NCBI GenBank assembly: GCA_015062925.1 | Contig: SUTL01000004.1 | Span: forward strand, 1 to 48,310 | Reading direction: 5' to 3' | From: Methanobrevibacter thaueri | Lineage (GTDB): Archaea > Methanobacteriota > Methanobacteria > Methanobacteriales > Methanobacteriaceae | DNA: 48,310 nt | Shown here: positions 17,379-26,894 of the stretch, piece by piece | Position numbering within the stretch: the stretch's first letter is position 1 | How the letters are laid out: every line of letters begins with the position of its first letter | Translations under genes and position numbers: made by a program | The notes under the pieces: generated by a model | What the model was told of the DNA's origin: nothing | Databases searched by the model: none | The model's input: the letters and a program-made list of their open reading frames with translations, nothing else

Positions 17379-19205
17379 ATGTCAAATTCTATGTTTTGTC
17401 CAAATTGTGGTATGTTAAAAAATAATTGTAATTGTGGAAAGTATTCTAATGAAGAGTCAAAAGGACCTACTAATTTATTTAGTTTTTCAAAGCCTAGATC
17501 CTCTTCAATTTTAGATGATGAGATTCCTGAAGTTTATTCTATTGATGATTATCAGCAGGATGAAGGAACTGCAGCTTATTTAAAAGAATTATATCCGCAT
17601 ATTGATGATGAAATAATACTTAATTTTCCATTTAAAGAACCTAGAAGGGATCAGTTGGATATTATTCAGGATATTAATGATGCAATTAAAAAAGGATTTA
17701 AATATATTATTCTTGAAGCTGGAACAGGAACAGGTAAATCAGCTATTGCAACAACACTTGCTAAAATGTATGAATCTGCATATATTTTAACAATGACCAA
17801 GCAATTACAATCACAATATTGTGATGAATTTGATTTTCCATTAGTTAAAGGTAGGGGTAATTTTGGTTGTTTAAATGATAATCTTGAATCAACATGTGAT
17901 ATTGGAGCATGTAAAACAACTCCAACTTCAAGTAAGTTTTTCTGCCGATTTGGAGTTGCTAAAAACCCTTCATTAGATGCTGAATTAGCATTTGAAGATT
18001 CACATGGGGGAGCTGTATTTTACCAATCTTCAGATCATTGTCATTATTGGAATCAAAAAGCCAATGCAATTAACTCTCCAATAACATTAATGAATTATGA
18101 TTATGCAATTGTGGAATTAAATTATGTTAAACACTTCCCTACAAGATCACTATTAATATTGGATGAAGCACATAATATAGAAAATAAACTAATGTCCACT
18201 ATGGAATTCACATTATATAATCGTGTTCTTGAAAAAGACATATCAAAAACAATGACTAAAGAATTCCTTGAAGATGCTGAACTTGAAGATTGGATATTGG
18301 AATTAGATGCTATAAGAAGTGCTTATGATGAAATTGATGTTAAGGATTTAAGTAAAAATAAATCTGATAGAATAAGATCAACTATAGCCCGACTCAAATC
18401 TATTAAAAACAATCTTGAAAAGGAACCTAGAAATTGGGTTATAGATACAGATGAAACTAGCGTATCATTCAAACCGTTAAGGGTTCATCATTATGCTAAA
18501 AACAATTTATTAAAATATGGTGATGTTGTTATATTTATGAGTGCAACAATACTGTCTCATAAAATGTTTTCAAAATGGCTGGGGTTAAATCCAAATGAAG
18601 TGTATCATATTAAAGTTGACAGTCCATTCACTAAGGAAAAAAGACCAATAATTCTTAATTTGGCGGGGAAAATGTCATCAAACAGGATTAAAAAAACTGC
18701 TCCTAAAACAATACCTATAATCGAGGAAATTCTTAAAAAGCATGAGGGGGATAAGGGTTTAATACATACGCATAGTTATAAATGCCAACAGTATATTACT
18801 AATAACCTGTATAATTCACGTTTAGTATCTCACACATCAAAAAACAGAGAGCAGGTTTTAAATTTCTTTGAAAAGGATGAAAATCCATTGGTACTTGTTT
18901 CTCCTTCTATGAGTGAGGGTGTTGATTTACCATATGATAAATGTAGATTCCAGATTATTTATAAAATACCTTTCCCATATCTTGGGGATAAGCAGGTTAA
19001 TCTTAGAATGAAAAGGGATAAAAAATGGTATGCTTATAAAACAGTTATGACATTAATGCAGGCTTATGGTCGTGGAATGAGGGCTGAGGATGATTCTTGT
19101 TATACTTATATTATTGATAGTGATATTAACATGTTATTTAAAAGTCCTTTGTACAGATCTTTAGTGCCGGAATTTTTCAAAGAAGCAGTTGTTAGGTTAA
19201 AATAA
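17379..19205 (+). CDS. XPD/DinG-like superfamily 2 DNA helicase
   Basis: This is a 608-residue product. A small zinc-binding motif opens it (C7-x2-C10 in MFCPNCGM, then NCNCG). Helicase motif I EAGTGTGKSA, motif II DEAH in LLILDEAHNIE, motif III VIFMSATIL, and motifs V/VI (SPSMSEGVDLP, LMQAYGRGMRAEDD) mark it as a Rad3/XPD/DinG helicase. Cysteines between motifs Ia and II (FGCLN, STCD, GACK, DHCHYW) sit where the 4Fe-4S cluster is bound in XPD. These proteins unwind DNA 5'-3' in repair. It starts about 50 bases from the divergent cbiL. Its stop codon directly abuts the 3' end of the convergent tRNA gene. Confidence 0.92.
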   Translation: MSNSMFCPNCGMLKNNCNCGKYSNEESKGPTNLFSFSKPRSSSILDDEIPEVYSIDDYQQDEGTAAYLKELYPHIDDEIILNFPFKEPRRDQLDIIQDINDAIKKGFKYIILEAGTGTGKSAIATTLAKMYESAYILTMTKQLQSQYCDEFDFPLVKGRGNFGCLNDNLESTCDIGACKTTPTSSKFFCRFGVAKNPSLDAELAFEDSHGGAVFYQSSDHCHYWNQKANAINSPITLMNYDYAIVELNYVKHFPTRSLLILDEAHNIENKLMSTMEFTLYNRVLEKDISKTMTKEFLEDAELEDWILELDAIRSAYDEIDVKDLSKNKSDRIRSTIARLKSIKNNLEKEPRNWVIDTDETSVSFKPLRVHHYAKNNLLKYGDVVIFMSATILSHKMFSKWLGLNPNEVYHIKVDSPFTKEKRPIILNLAGKMSSNRIKKTAPKTIPIIEEILKKHEGDKGLIHTHSYKCQQYITNNLYNSRLVSHTSKNREQVLNFFEKDENPLVLVSPSMSEGVDLPYDKCRFQIIYKIPFPYLGDKQVNLRMKRDKKWYAYKTVMTLMQAYGRGMRAEDDSCYTYIIDSDINMLFKSPLYRSLVPEFFKEAVVRLK

Positions 19206-19279
19206 CGGACCTGGAGGGATTTGAACCCTCGACCTTGGGATCCGAAGTCCCACGTCATTCCGGACTAGACTACAGGCCC
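19206..19279 (-). tRNA. tRNA-Arg (anticodon TCG)
   Basis: Read on the minus strand, the sequence folds as a full cloverleaf: acceptor GGGCCTG with CAGGTCC (one G-T pair) and discriminator G; bases 8-9 TA; D-arm GTC/GAC; anticodon stem TGGGA/TCCCA with loop CTTCGGA, giving anticodon TCG (reads CGA); variable loop AGGTC; T-stem GAGGG/CCCTC with loop TTCAAAT. CCA is not encoded. No intron. The 3' end touches the helicase stop codon, and the next minus-strand gene upstream ends only 22 bases away. The tRNA is therefore probably cut from a longer transcript or has its promoter inside that coding region. Confidence 0.95.
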
Positions 19280-19301
19280 CTTTCATATATTATTTTTTTT
19301 A

Positions 19302-20273
19302 TTATTTTTCTTCTTCTTTAGAATCAACTGAAATAATTGGAATTTCATCAATATCTTCTACTTCAGCAAAAATATCATCTATTGATTCAGTTTCAAGTTT
19401 TGCTTTCTCATATTCTTTTTCAATTTCTTCTTCAGTTAATTCTTCAGTTTCATCATCGTTTTTATTTTCACTATTTTCTTTTTCAGAATCAGTATTTTTT
19501 AGTGAAAATTTCAAATCATCCATGTCAAATTCGCCGATTTTATAGGCTTCTTTGTCTAATGGGATTTTACTTTTTGGTATAACTTTAGGGGATGGTTCTT
19601 TTGGGGTTTGAACAGTCTCTTTTTCTTCTTTATCTACTTTAATAGTTTCTATTGAATCAATACTCTTTGTAATTTGTTCAAATGGATTGTTCAAGTCGAA
19701 AAATTTGAAAACACTGTATAGTAATAGGAATAATCCTAAAATAAAGAATATGACAAACATGAAGTTTGTTTCACCAGCAACAACATTATCAATAATCCTG
19801 TCACTTCTTGATTGGAAAATAACTATAGATATGATTAAAAAAATCACTCCTAGGATAGAACCGATAATTGCAAGGATAGGACGACCATGTATTCTTGCAT
19901 GAATAACCTGATCAAAGCTGTCACTTATTTCTCCACCGAAATCATCGCTAAAATCATCAAAGTCACTTATTTCATCAATATCTTCAACATCTTTAGTTTT
20001 TGGAGTTTTAATTATGAAATCTTCATCAATTGGGTTTTCTTCTAAATTAATAGTATGTGAGTCTTCATCACCTGGATGGTAAATGTATTCGTCATCGATT
20101 TCTAATTTTTCATAGTCTAAGTTGTCTTCGTTAAGATATTCGATTAACTCACTATCTTCTTCTATTTCTTCTTCTTCTATTTCTGAAGACTCGACTTTTT
20201 TATCGTCTTTGACATTGTTAATCATGTCTTTTAAATTAGAAATTCTATGCTCTTTTTCTTTAGACTCTTTCAT
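19302..20273 (-). CDS. acidic two-span membrane protein of unknown function
   Basis: This is a 323-residue product; AGAGGT precedes the ATG. Two hydrophobic spans (PILAIIGSILGVIFLIISIV near residue 130 and MFVIFFILGLFLLLYSVF near 170) split it into an N-terminal cytoplasm-like half and a C-terminal half. Both halves are extremely rich in Asp and Glu (for example EEEEIEEDSELIEYL; IDEDFIIKTPKTKD) with low complexity. I do not recognise a domain. It begins 12 bases after the TFS stop, so the two are very likely cotranscribed. The runs of acidic residues suggest a protein- or cation-binding role, which is only a guess. I expect it to be conserved in close relatives, but I cannot check. Confidence 0.8.
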   Translation of the reverse strand: MKESKEKEHRISNLKDMINNVKDDKKVESSEIEEEEIEEDSELIEYLNEDNLDYEKLEIDDEYIYHPGDEDSHTINLEENPIDEDFIIKTPKTKDVEDIDEISDFDDFSDDFGGEISDSFDQVIHARIHGRPILAIIGSILGVIFLIISIVIFQSRSDRIIDNVVAGETNFMFVIFFILGLFLLLYSVFKFFDLNNPFEQITKSIDSIETIKVDKEEKETVQTPKEPSPKVIPKSKIPLDKEAYKIGEFDMDDLKFSLKNTDSEKENSENKNDDETEELTEEEIEKEYEKAKLETESIDDIFAEVEDIDEIPIISVDSKEEEK

Positions 20274-20285
20274 AGAGAAAACCTC

Positions 20286-20594
20286 TTAGTCATATGCTCT
20301 CCAGGTATGTTTGCATTTTGTGCATGTGAATATGCGTGTTGGTGCTTCATCAGCACTACGGGTTTGTAGTAATTTGTAAGTTGCTTTTTCATGTCCGCAT
20401 TCCGGACAGGTTTCATTTGTAACTGGACCGACATCAACATCTTCTCCAAGCATTTTAACAGTGTCATCTGCTTTTATATCTCTGGATAGTTCATATTGAT
20501 TATTGTCTGATAAATCCTCGGTGTAGCCGCAACTGCATTCTAGTTTTCCATCTTTTGGAAGAAGCATTGCACCACAATCAGGACAAAATTCCAT
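20286..20594 (-). CDS. transcription factor S (TFIIS/RPB9-like, archaeal)
   Basis: This is a 102-residue product; GGGAGG precedes the ATG. The N-terminal zinc ribbon (MEFCPDCGAML...LECSCGY) and C-terminal zinc ribbon (ETCPECGH...FTCTKCKHTW) are both intact. The C-terminal loop carries RSADEAPT with the Asp-Glu pair that stimulates RNA cleavage by backtracked RNA polymerase. Length and domain order match archaeal TFS exactly. It heads a two-gene unit with the acidic membrane protein and follows rpoL and csl4 on the same strand, so the neighbourhood is transcription and RNA related. Confidence 0.95.
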   Translation of the reverse strand: MEFCPDCGAMLLPKDGKLECSCGYTEDLSDNNQYELSRDIKADDTVKMLGEDVDVGPVTNETCPECGHEKATYKLLQTRSADEAPTRIFTCTKCKHTWRAYD

Positions 20595-20656
20595 ATTATT
20601 TTTCCTCCCATTTATACATTATATATATTTATTTTTAGAATATATTTAAATTTAAT

Positions 20657-21109
20657 CTATTTTTCTCTGATTTTATTAAGACAATCATTTATTATTTTTT
20701 CATGATCAAATGCAATTTTCATATTTTTAATTTCATCTTGTGAAAAAACTCCAATGTCTTTCGCATCACTGTCTGCTTTTTTAGTATTGAAATTTCCTTT
20801 TGCAGTGTAAGCAACAGTCACTATATGTCCTCTTGAATCTCTATCTGGGTTTGAATAAACATTAACTAAATCTTTAAGCTCGATATTAATGTTTGTTTCT
20901 TCTTTTGCTTCTCTTATGGCAGCGTTTTCAACGGTTTCTCCGTATTCTACGAATCCGCCAGGTAATGCCCAGTAATCTTTGTATTCACCTGCACTTCTTT
21001 TGATTAGGATGAAATTGTATTTATCATCATAAATGAAAATATCTGCTGTTAATGAGATTATTTTGTTTTTTCTCATAAATTCAGATTTTGAAAGTTTATT
21101 TTCTGTCAT
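20657..21109 (-). CDS. NUDIX hydrolase
   Basis: This is a 150-residue product. The NUDIX box is clear: GGFVEYGETVENAAIREAKE followed by ET (Gx5Ex7REUxEE pattern), preceded by SLTADIFIYDDKYNFILIKRS. The domain hydrolyses nucleoside diphosphates linked to another group. The 'WALPGGFVEYGE' layout is common in ADP-ribose or dNTP pyrophosphatases, but the substrate cannot be told. The start at 21109 has no good ribosome-binding site. An inner ATG that would give MRKNKIISL is possible. It lies between rpoL and TFS, probably in the same transcript. Confidence 0.88.
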   Translation of the reverse strand: MTENKLSKSEFMRKNKIISLTADIFIYDDKYNFILIKRSAGEYKDYWALPGGFVEYGETVENAAIREAKEETNINIELKDLVNVYSNPDRDSRGHIVTVAYTAKGNFNTKKADSDAKDIGVFSQDEIKNMKIAFDHEKIINDCLNKIREK

Positions 21110-21139
21110 TTATGATCTATGAAATCTTTTATTTTTAAT

Positions 21140-21418
21140 TTATAATGCATTTTCAATTAGTTTTTTAAATTCTGAACTTTCGTTTTGAAGTTCTTTTGCT
21201 GCGTTTTTCAATGCGGTTCTTGGTCTTTTTCCTCTTTTTGTTTTTATTGTCATTTGTGGTTTTCCTGTGAGAGGATGGTCTATATTGTAAACTGCATATT
21301 CAACATCAGGGTCTTGCATTAATATGTGTCTTAGTGCGTTGAAAACTCCATGGCTTTCATCTTTAACTTCAAATGTTAGTTCTAAAGTTTTTTCTTCTAT
21401 TATTTCAAAATTTTTCAT
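21140..21418 (-). CDS. rpoL: DNA-directed RNA polymerase subunit L
   Basis: This is a 92-residue product and the counterpart of eukaryotic RPB11, which pairs with subunit D in polymerase assembly. The hallmark DESHGVFNALRHILMQDPDV followed by YAVYNIDHPLTG is intact, and length is typical. GGTTAATGA precedes the ATG. It is followed by a NUDIX gene and preceded 28 bases upstream by csl4, in a transcription and RNA-processing cluster seen in many archaea. Confidence 0.96.
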   Translation of the reverse strand: MKNFEIIEEKTLELTFEVKDESHGVFNALRHILMQDPDVEYAVYNIDHPLTGKPQMTIKTKRGKRPRTALKNAAKELQNESSEFKKLIENAL

Positions 21419-21445
21419 TATATCATTAACCTTTATTATTATAAT

Positions 21446-22012
21446 TTAATTTATGTAGTTGTTTGAGATTTTACGTTTTTCTTTTCTATTGCATGTGTTG
21501 CATTGGAGTTCATTTGTTTTTTGGGTTGTGTGCATATAATCTCTACATCGTGTGCACATTGCTTTTAAAACTCCGTCTTCTGCTTCCACAGTACTTAAAT
21601 CAACGTTATCTCCAGTTATTTTAACTACTTTTGCTTGAATTATATCTCCAATTCTAAATGCATCGGATAGTTTTTCCAAGTAGTCTTTTTTTGCTTGTGA
21701 AATATGTATTGCTCCAAGATATGGTAGTGCTAGTGGTCTTCCATTATCTTTCATGCATTCGATTTTTACATTTGCTCTTTGAGGTTTGATGTCGGTTATT
21801 TGACCGTATATTGTATCTCCTATTTTTAAAAGAGCTGGTTTTGCATTTGATTCGACTGAAATAACTTTCTTTTTTTGATTAATTTTAACATTTCCAAGTA
21901 CTGCTGATTTTATATCTCCATTATCATCATAAGTACCTTCTCCTGGTAGATATTGTTCTATTATTCCTAATTTATCACCAGGCATCACAATTTTTTCTTT
22001 TTCTACACTCAT
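21446..22012 (-). CDS. csl4: exosome RNA-binding subunit Csl4
   Basis: This is a 188-residue product; GGTGAT six bases upstream fixes the ATG. Csl4 caps the archaeal RNA exosome and helps feed RNA to the Rrp41/42 core. The N-terminal domain opens with VMPGDKLGIIEQYLPGEGTY. The S1 domain lies at ~65-140 (KIGDTIYGQITDIKPQRA, GAIHISQAKKDY). The C-terminal zinc ribbon has CTRCRD and CNTCNRKEKR. All three parts are complete. Confidence 0.95.
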   Translation of the reverse strand: MSVEKEKIVMPGDKLGIIEQYLPGEGTYDDNGDIKSAVLGNVKINQKKKVISVESNAKPALLKIGDTIYGQITDIKPQRANVKIECMKDNGRPLALPYLGAIHISQAKKDYLEKLSDAFRIGDIIQAKVVKITGDNVDLSTVEAEDGVLKAMCTRCRDYMHTTQKTNELQCNTCNRKEKRKISNNYIN

Positions 22013-22086
22013 ATTAAAATCACCAAAAACTGTATGGTTTAAAATTTTCTTTAATATTATAATTTTATCTATATTTATATTTAAAA

Positions 22087-23091
22087 CTATTTATAGCGTT
22101 CATGGAATATTATTTCATCTAATTGATAATTTTCCCATTGGCGTTTGTTTAATACAATTTCTAATTCTTGTGGTGTGATTAATGGTTTTTTATACATTTG
22201 GCTGTCGTCAATTGCTATTCTTGGACAGGCACTTACTATGAATGCATCAAGTTCTAAATATGGTAGTAGTGCATCCGGGGTTACGTTATCCAGGAGGATT
22301 ATGTGGCTTTCCATGTTATGTTCTTTTAGTGTTTTTTTTATTTTTTTGGCCAGTTTCATTCTGTATTGTCCTTCTTTTGATGATACTATTATTCCCCATT
22401 TTTTTGCTGTTTGTGCTTTTGTTATTCTTGCAAATCGTATTCTCAGTATTCTATCTGTGAATTCATCCATGTTTTTTATTTCTGAATTATATGGGTCTAT
22501 TGCTAGTACTGGTGTGTTTGAGAATAGTTTTATTCCTAATGGGTGGAAGTTTCCGCTGCCTATGAATAGTATTATGTCTACGTCCAGGTTTTTTATTGAT
22601 GAGAAGTTACATCCTAGTACTTGTCCTTTTCTTGTTGATGTGGATGATCCTAGTAGAACTTCTTTTTTATTGTCTTCCAGGTAGTCTTTTATTTCGTTTA
22701 GAAGATGTAAGTGTTGTGTGGTTGTTACTAGACCTATTCTTGAATAATTTTTAAGGTATTCTAGGCTTTTTTCAAGGTCTTTTTTTATGTTGATTTTTGA
22801 GTAGGCTTCTATGAATAATGTTGGTATTTCATATTTTAATGGTAGTGGTGTGTGTCCGTAGTGGATTATTAAATCCACTGAGCCTTTCATTTTCCAGTCT
22901 CCAACGTCACATGCTCCAAAGCATGGGTCTCCTGATATTATTGTGATGGCATCTGTTTCTTCTTCTATTATTCTTGCTATTTTTGTTGCTTGTGTTTTTA
23001 AGCCTTCTGGGAATTGAAGGCCTACACATTTTGCATCTATTGAGTTTATTTTACGGATTGTTTTTTCCAAATCCATATCATACATTGACAT
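22087..23091 (-). CDS. dph2: diphthamide biosynthesis radical-SAM enzyme Dph2
   Basis: This is a 334-residue product. It transfers the aminocarboxypropyl group from SAM to the histidine of elongation factor 2, the first step of diphthamide synthesis. Three cysteines expected to hold the 4Fe-4S cluster are present in [22 protein letters not shown] and [10 protein letters not shown], plus the Dph2-type [10 protein letters not shown] segment. The ATG lies one base after the hpt stop, so translation is probably coupled. The coding strand is A/C-rich at third positions, unlike some neighbours. Confidence 0.95.
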   Translation of the reverse strand: MSMYDMDLEKTIRKINSIDAKCVGLQFPEGLKTQATKIARIIEEETDAITIISGDPCFGACDVGDWKMKGSVDLIIHYGHTPLPLKYEIPTLFIEAYSKINIKKDLEKSLEYLKNYSRIGLVTTTQHLHLLNEIKDYLEDNKKEVLLGSSTSTRKGQVLGCNFSSIKNLDVDIILFIGSGNFHPLGIKLFSNTPVLAIDPYNSEIKNMDEFTDRILRIRFARITKAQTAKKWGIIVSSKEGQYRMKLAKKIKKTLKEHNMESHIILLDNVTPDALLPYLELDAFIVSACPRIAIDDSQMYKKPLITPQELEIVLNKRQWENYQLDEIIFHERYK

Positions 23092-23092
23092 T

Positions 23093-23662
23093 TTAATCTT
23101 CGATTGTTTTTTCTATTACTACTTTGCCGTCGATAACATCTAATTTTATAATTGATATTACATTTACTCCGGTTTCTTTTTCAACTATTTTTTTTCCTTC
23201 GCCTTTTTCAATAACTGCTACTGTTGATTTAATATCTAGGCCTATGTCTTTTAGTGTTTTAAGTAGGGCTATTAATGTTCCTCCTGTACTTACTACGTCG
23301 TCGATGAGGAGTATTTTTTCACCTGGGTGAAGATCGTTGATGTATAGGTTTGATGAGCCGTATCCTGTTTTTTGATATACTTCTGTTTCTCCTTCAAGCC
23401 CGTATTGTCTTTTTCGGATAACTACGAATGGTATGTCGGTTGCAAGTGATAGTGCGGTTGCAAGATGTATTCCCATTGCTTCAACAGCAACTATTTTATC
23501 AACATTTAAATCAGCATGTTTATGCACTGCTAAGGATAGTTCTCTTAGCATTTTAGGATCCATTGCTGGAACTCCATCACTTATTGGATTTACAAAGTAG
23601 TTGTATTCGCCTTTTTTAACTATTGGTGATTTTTCTAATGATTTTTTAACTTCTTCTAACAT
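23093..23662 (-). CDS. hpt: hypoxanthine/guanine phosphoribosyltransferase
   Basis: This purine-salvage enzyme joins hypoxanthine or guanine to PRPP. The PRPP-binding loop [13 protein letters not shown] is complete, and the archaeal-type N-terminus [18 protein letters not shown] followed by [13 protein letters not shown] is the usual start of this family. I therefore choose the ATG at 23662 (189 residues) over a GTG at 23671; GTGAG lies just upstream. Dph2 follows after one base. A divergent promoter region is shared with the SRP54 gene. Confidence 0.93.
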   Translation of the reverse strand: MLEEVKKSLEKSPIVKKGEYNYFVNPISDGVPAMDPKMLRELSLAVHKHADLNVDKIVAVEAMGIHLATALSLATDIPFVVIRKRQYGLEGETEVYQKTGYGSSNLYINDLHPGEKILLIDDVVSTGGTLIALLKTLKDIGLDIKSTVAVIEKGEGKKIVEKETGVNVISIIKLDVIDGKVVIEKTIED

Positions 23663-23702
23663 ATTACTCACATAGGTTAAATTAATTATTGAAAAACAAT
23701 AA

Positions 23703-23746
23703 ATTATAATAGAATATACATTGATTATATATTTAATATTATAAAT
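23703..23746. promoter_or_regulatory. divergent promoter region hpt / SRP54
   Basis: For the minus strand, a TATA-like TATAAT at ~23703-23710 would place the hpt start about 20 bases before its ATG. For the plus strand, TATTATAAATA at 23736-23746 would place the SRP54 start near 23765, just ahead of the AGAAGTGATT ribosome-binding site. Positions are inferred from spacing only. Confidence 0.4.
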
Positions 23747-23787
23747 AAATAATATAAGTTTTCAAATTAATTTAGAAGTGATTATTT

Positions 23788-25131
23788 ATGCTTGGAAATT
23801 TAGGTGAAAATCTTACTAATACTATGAAAAAATTAGTAGGAATGTCTGTAATTGATAAAAAAACAATCAAAGAAGTTGTTAAAGATATTCAACGTGCTTT
23901 AATTCAATCAGATGTTAATATTAAATTAGTTTTAGATTTATCAAAAAAAATAGAAACACGTGCTCTTGAAGAGGAACCTCCAAAAGGTATTACTCCAAGG
24001 GAACATGTGATAACTATTATTTATGAAGAAATGGTGGAGTTACTTGGTAGTGAAGCAGCAGACCTTGATATTAATGACAGACCATATAAAATATTATTCC
24101 TAGGTCTTCAAGGTTCAGGTAAAACAACCACTATTGGTAAATTATGCAGATTCCTACAGAAAAAAGGTTTCAATCCTGCAGTTGTCTGTACAGACACATG
24201 GAGGCCAGCAGCATATGAACAGTTAAGACAATTAACAGAGGAAATGGATGTGCCGTTATATGGTGATCCTAACAATAAAGATGCACTGGACCTTGCAAGA
24301 AAAGGTTTGCAGGAATTTAAAAACAGAAAAGTTATTATTTTCGATACAGCAGGAAGACATAAGGAAGAATCTGATTTAATTGCTGAAATGGATGAATTAG
24401 ATAATATTATTAATCCTAATGAAGCTATTCTTGTTATTGATGGAACAATAGGTCAGCAGGCAGGAGAACAAGCCAAAGCATTTGCACAGGCAACTGATAT
24501 TGGTTCAATAATCATAACAAAATTAGATGGTTCAGCAAAAGGAGGAGGGGCAATGTCAGCAGTAGCTGAAACTGGCGCTCCAATTAAATTCATAGGTACA
24601 GGTGAAAGAGTAGATGACTTTGAACTATTTGACCCTGAAAGATTCATCTCAAGACTTCTTGGAATGGGAGATATAAAATCCCTCATAGAAAAAGCAGAAG
24701 AAAGTATAGATGAAGATATAGCTGAAAAAACCATGAACAACATGTTAAGTGGTAAATTCACATTAATGGATATGAAAAACCAGTTTGAAATGATGAACAG
24801 TATGGGACCAATGCAACAGGTACTTAACATGATACCGGGAATGGGTAATAAAATCCCAAAAGAAGCATCAAAAATGACTGAGGAAAAAATTGAAGATTAT
24901 AAAATCATGATGTCTTCAATGACCGAAGAAGAAATGTTAAATCCGAAAATAATCAAACAATCACGTATCCAAAGAATCGCACGAGGATCAGGTGTTGATG
25001 AAAAAGAAGTAAGAGATTTATTAAAATACTATAACAACACCAGAAAAACAATGAAAGGAATTGGAAAACGCAGCGGTCGCTTAAGAGGCGGAGCAATGGG
25101 ACGTATGATGGGACAATTCATGAACAGATAA
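23788..25131 (+). CDS. signal recognition particle protein SRP54
   Basis: This is a 447-residue GTPase that binds signal peptides and SRP RNA to target proteins to the membrane. N domain at 1-95; G domain with [16 protein letters not shown] (104-119), [30 protein letters not shown] and GTGERVDD. The methionine-rich M domain (~295-447) has [31 protein letters not shown] and a Gly/Met tail. All parts are complete. AAGTGATT precedes the ATG. Pus10 follows 8 bases after the stop. Confidence 0.97.
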   Translation: MLGNLGENLTNTMKKLVGMSVIDKKTIKEVVKDIQRALIQSDVNIKLVLDLSKKIETRALEEEPPKGITPREHVITIIYEEMVELLGSEAADLDINDRPYKILFLGLQGSGKTTTIGKLCRFLQKKGFNPAVVCTDTWRPAAYEQLRQLTEEMDVPLYGDPNNKDALDLARKGLQEFKNRKVIIFDTAGRHKEESDLIAEMDELDNIINPNEAILVIDGTIGQQAGEQAKAFAQATDIGSIIITKLDGSAKGGGAMSAVAETGAPIKFIGTGERVDDFELFDPERFISRLLGMGDIKSLIEKAEESIDEDIAEKTMNNMLSGKFTLMDMKNQFEMMNSMGPMQQVLNMIPGMGNKIPKEASKMTEEKIEDYKIMMSSMTEEEMLNPKIIKQSRIQRIARGSGVDEKEVRDLLKYYNNTRKTMKGIGKRSGRLRGGAMGRMMGQFMNR

Positions 25132-25139
25132 GGATTAAT

Positions 25140-26345
25140 ATGAAACTAGCACAAGATATAATAGAAAAAACCAACGGGAAAATATGTAAACACTGCCTGG
25201 GCCGTAAACTATCAAAAACAATCCAAGGATCAAATAATATAGAAAGAGCAGATAAAGTCTGTGAAGAATTAAACATTAACATTGATAATGTAGAATGCAG
25301 TATCTGCAATAATTTATTTGAAAAAATAAATGATGAATTATATGATAAAATAGATGATAAGATTAACCAACTCGAAATAGAATTTGAAACATTCCTAGTC
25401 GGATGTCAAATAGATAAAAACATTCAAAAAAAAGATGAAGAATTATCAGAAGAATTCAACCTCGAAGTTGAAACAATTAAAAAAGAAGTTAACAGATTAA
25501 TAGGTCTTGGAATCTGGGAAAAATATGATAAAGAAGCAGAATTCGAAAGACAAGACATTGTATTTAACATTGATTTAAGAAAAAATCCAAAAGTAAGAAT
25601 ACAAATCAACCCATTATATATAGAGGGGAAATATAATAAATACAAACGGGGAATACCTCAAACCAAATGGCCATGCACAAAATGTAAAGGAAGAGGCTGT
25701 GAAGAATGCAACGGTACAGGAAAACAATACCCAGAATCAGTTGAAGAATTAATATCTCAACACTTTTTAAAATTAACTCGTGGAAGAGAAGCAAAATTCC
25801 ATGGTGCCGGTCGGGAAGACATAGATGTATTAATGCTCGGCACAGGCAGACCATTTGTACTTGAAATAAAAGAACCAAGAATCAGAAACCTCGACCTTGA
25901 AAAACTTGAAAAAGAAATAAATGAAATTAATAAAGGAAAAACCGCTTATCATAACCTCCATTTATGTCAAAGAGGTAGGAAAGCAGAAATAAAACAATCC
26001 TCTCCTGATACTTATAAAATTTATGAAGCAATTGTAAAATGCAATCAAACATATAATCAGGATAAATTACAAGATTTATTGAAATTAAATGAAATCAAAC
26101 AGCAAACCCCATTAAGAGTGCTTAGAAGACGAACTGATATGGTTCGTGTTAAACATGTTCTTGATTTAACCTATGAAATAATAGATGATACAACATTTAA
26201 AATACGTATTAAAACAGAAGGCGGATTATATATTAAGGAATTAATTTCAGGGGATGAAGGAAGAAGTAATCCTAATGTTTCTGAAATCCTTGGTGTTAAT
26301 GCGATTTGTGAACAATTAGATGTAATTGAAGTAAGTGAGAAATAG
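25140..26345 (+). CDS. pus10: tRNA pseudouridine synthase Pus10
   Basis: This is a 401-residue product; Pus10 makes pseudouridine at tRNA positions 54/55 in archaea. The N-terminal zinc-binding region carries CKHCLGRKLSKTIQGSNN and CSICNNLF (THUMP-like part after it). The catalytic half has PCTKCKGRGCEECNGTG, the GREDIDVLMLGTGRPFVLEI block with the catalytic Asp, LRVLRRRTDMVRVKHV, and the terminal IKTEGGLYIKELISGDEGRS. It sits 8 bases after the SRP54 gene, likely cotranscribed. Confidence 0.95.
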   Translation: MKLAQDIIEKTNGKICKHCLGRKLSKTIQGSNNIERADKVCEELNINIDNVECSICNNLFEKINDELYDKIDDKINQLEIEFETFLVGCQIDKNIQKKDEELSEEFNLEVETIKKEVNRLIGLGIWEKYDKEAEFERQDIVFNIDLRKNPKVRIQINPLYIEGKYNKYKRGIPQTKWPCTKCKGRGCEECNGTGKQYPESVEELISQHFLKLTRGREAKFHGAGREDIDVLMLGTGRPFVLEIKEPRIRNLDLEKLEKEINEINKGKTAYHNLHLCQRGRKAEIKQSSPDTYKIYEAIVKCNQTYNQDKLQDLLKLNEIKQQTPLRVLRRRTDMVRVKHVLDLTYEIIDDTTFKIRIKTEGGLYIKELISGDEGRSNPNVSEILGVNAICEQLDVIEVSEK

Positions 26346-26351
26346 ATATTT

Positions 26352-26819
26352 ATGGCAGATGAATTTACACATTTAACAGAAAATGGAGTGCACATGGTTG
26401 AAGTTGGATTTAAACCGGATCAGAAAAGAAGAGCAATAGCATCTGGAAGTATTTTTTTAGATGAAACTACTATTAATCTTATTCAAAATGAAGAAATTAA
26501 AAAAGGAAATGTTTTAACAACTGCTCAAATTGCCGGAATACAGGCTGTTAAAAACACATCTTCAATTATTCCTCTTTGCCATCCATTAGCATTAACTGGA
26601 ATTGAACTTGATTTTGAAGTGAAAAAAGATGAAATCATCGCAACATGTGCGGTTAACACATTAGGTAAAACTGGAGTTGAAATGGAAGCAATAACTGGTG
26701 TTAGTGTTGCACTTTTAACAGTATGGGATATGGTGAAAGCTGTTGAGAAAGATGATAATGGTCAATATCCAGATACTCGAATAAGTAATATTAAGGTTAT
26801 AAAGAAAGAAAAAATTTAA
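26352..26819 (+). CDS. moaC: cyclic pyranopterin monophosphate synthase MoaC
   Basis: This is a 155-residue product. MoaC converts the MoaA product to cyclic pyranopterin phosphate in molybdenum/tungsten cofactor synthesis, needed for formylmethanofuran dehydrogenase and formate dehydrogenase. Conserved blocks IPLCHPLALTGIELDF and GVEMEAITGVSVALLTVWDM are intact. It begins 6 bases after the Pus10 stop. No moaA or other cofactor gene is adjacent. Confidence 0.95.
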   Translation: MADEFTHLTENGVHMVEVGFKPDQKRRAIASGSIFLDETTINLIQNEEIKKGNVLTTAQIAGIQAVKNTSSIIPLCHPLALTGIELDFEVKKDEIIATCAVNTLGKTGVEMEAITGVSVALLTVWDMVKAVEKDDNGQYPDTRISNIKVIKKEKI

Positions 26820-26820
26820 A

Positions 26821-26832
26821 CTTTATATATGA
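26821..26832 (+). promoter_or_regulatory. TATA-like promoter element of the Sec61-beta gene
   Basis: CTTTATATATGA starts right after the moaC stop. The distance to the Sec61-beta ATG (26895) allows a leader of roughly 45 bases containing the GGGAG ribosome-binding site at 26881-26885. Inferred from sequence pattern. Confidence 0.4.
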
Positions 26833-26894
26833 TGAAGAAAATAATTATATTCAATTATTATTTTTATAATTAACTATATAGGGAGATTTTACTT

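Noticed and set aside
23093-23671. GfcR-type regulator instead of Hpt
   Set aside because: There is no N-terminal helix-turn-helix, and the short start [18 protein letters not shown] is that of the salvage enzyme.
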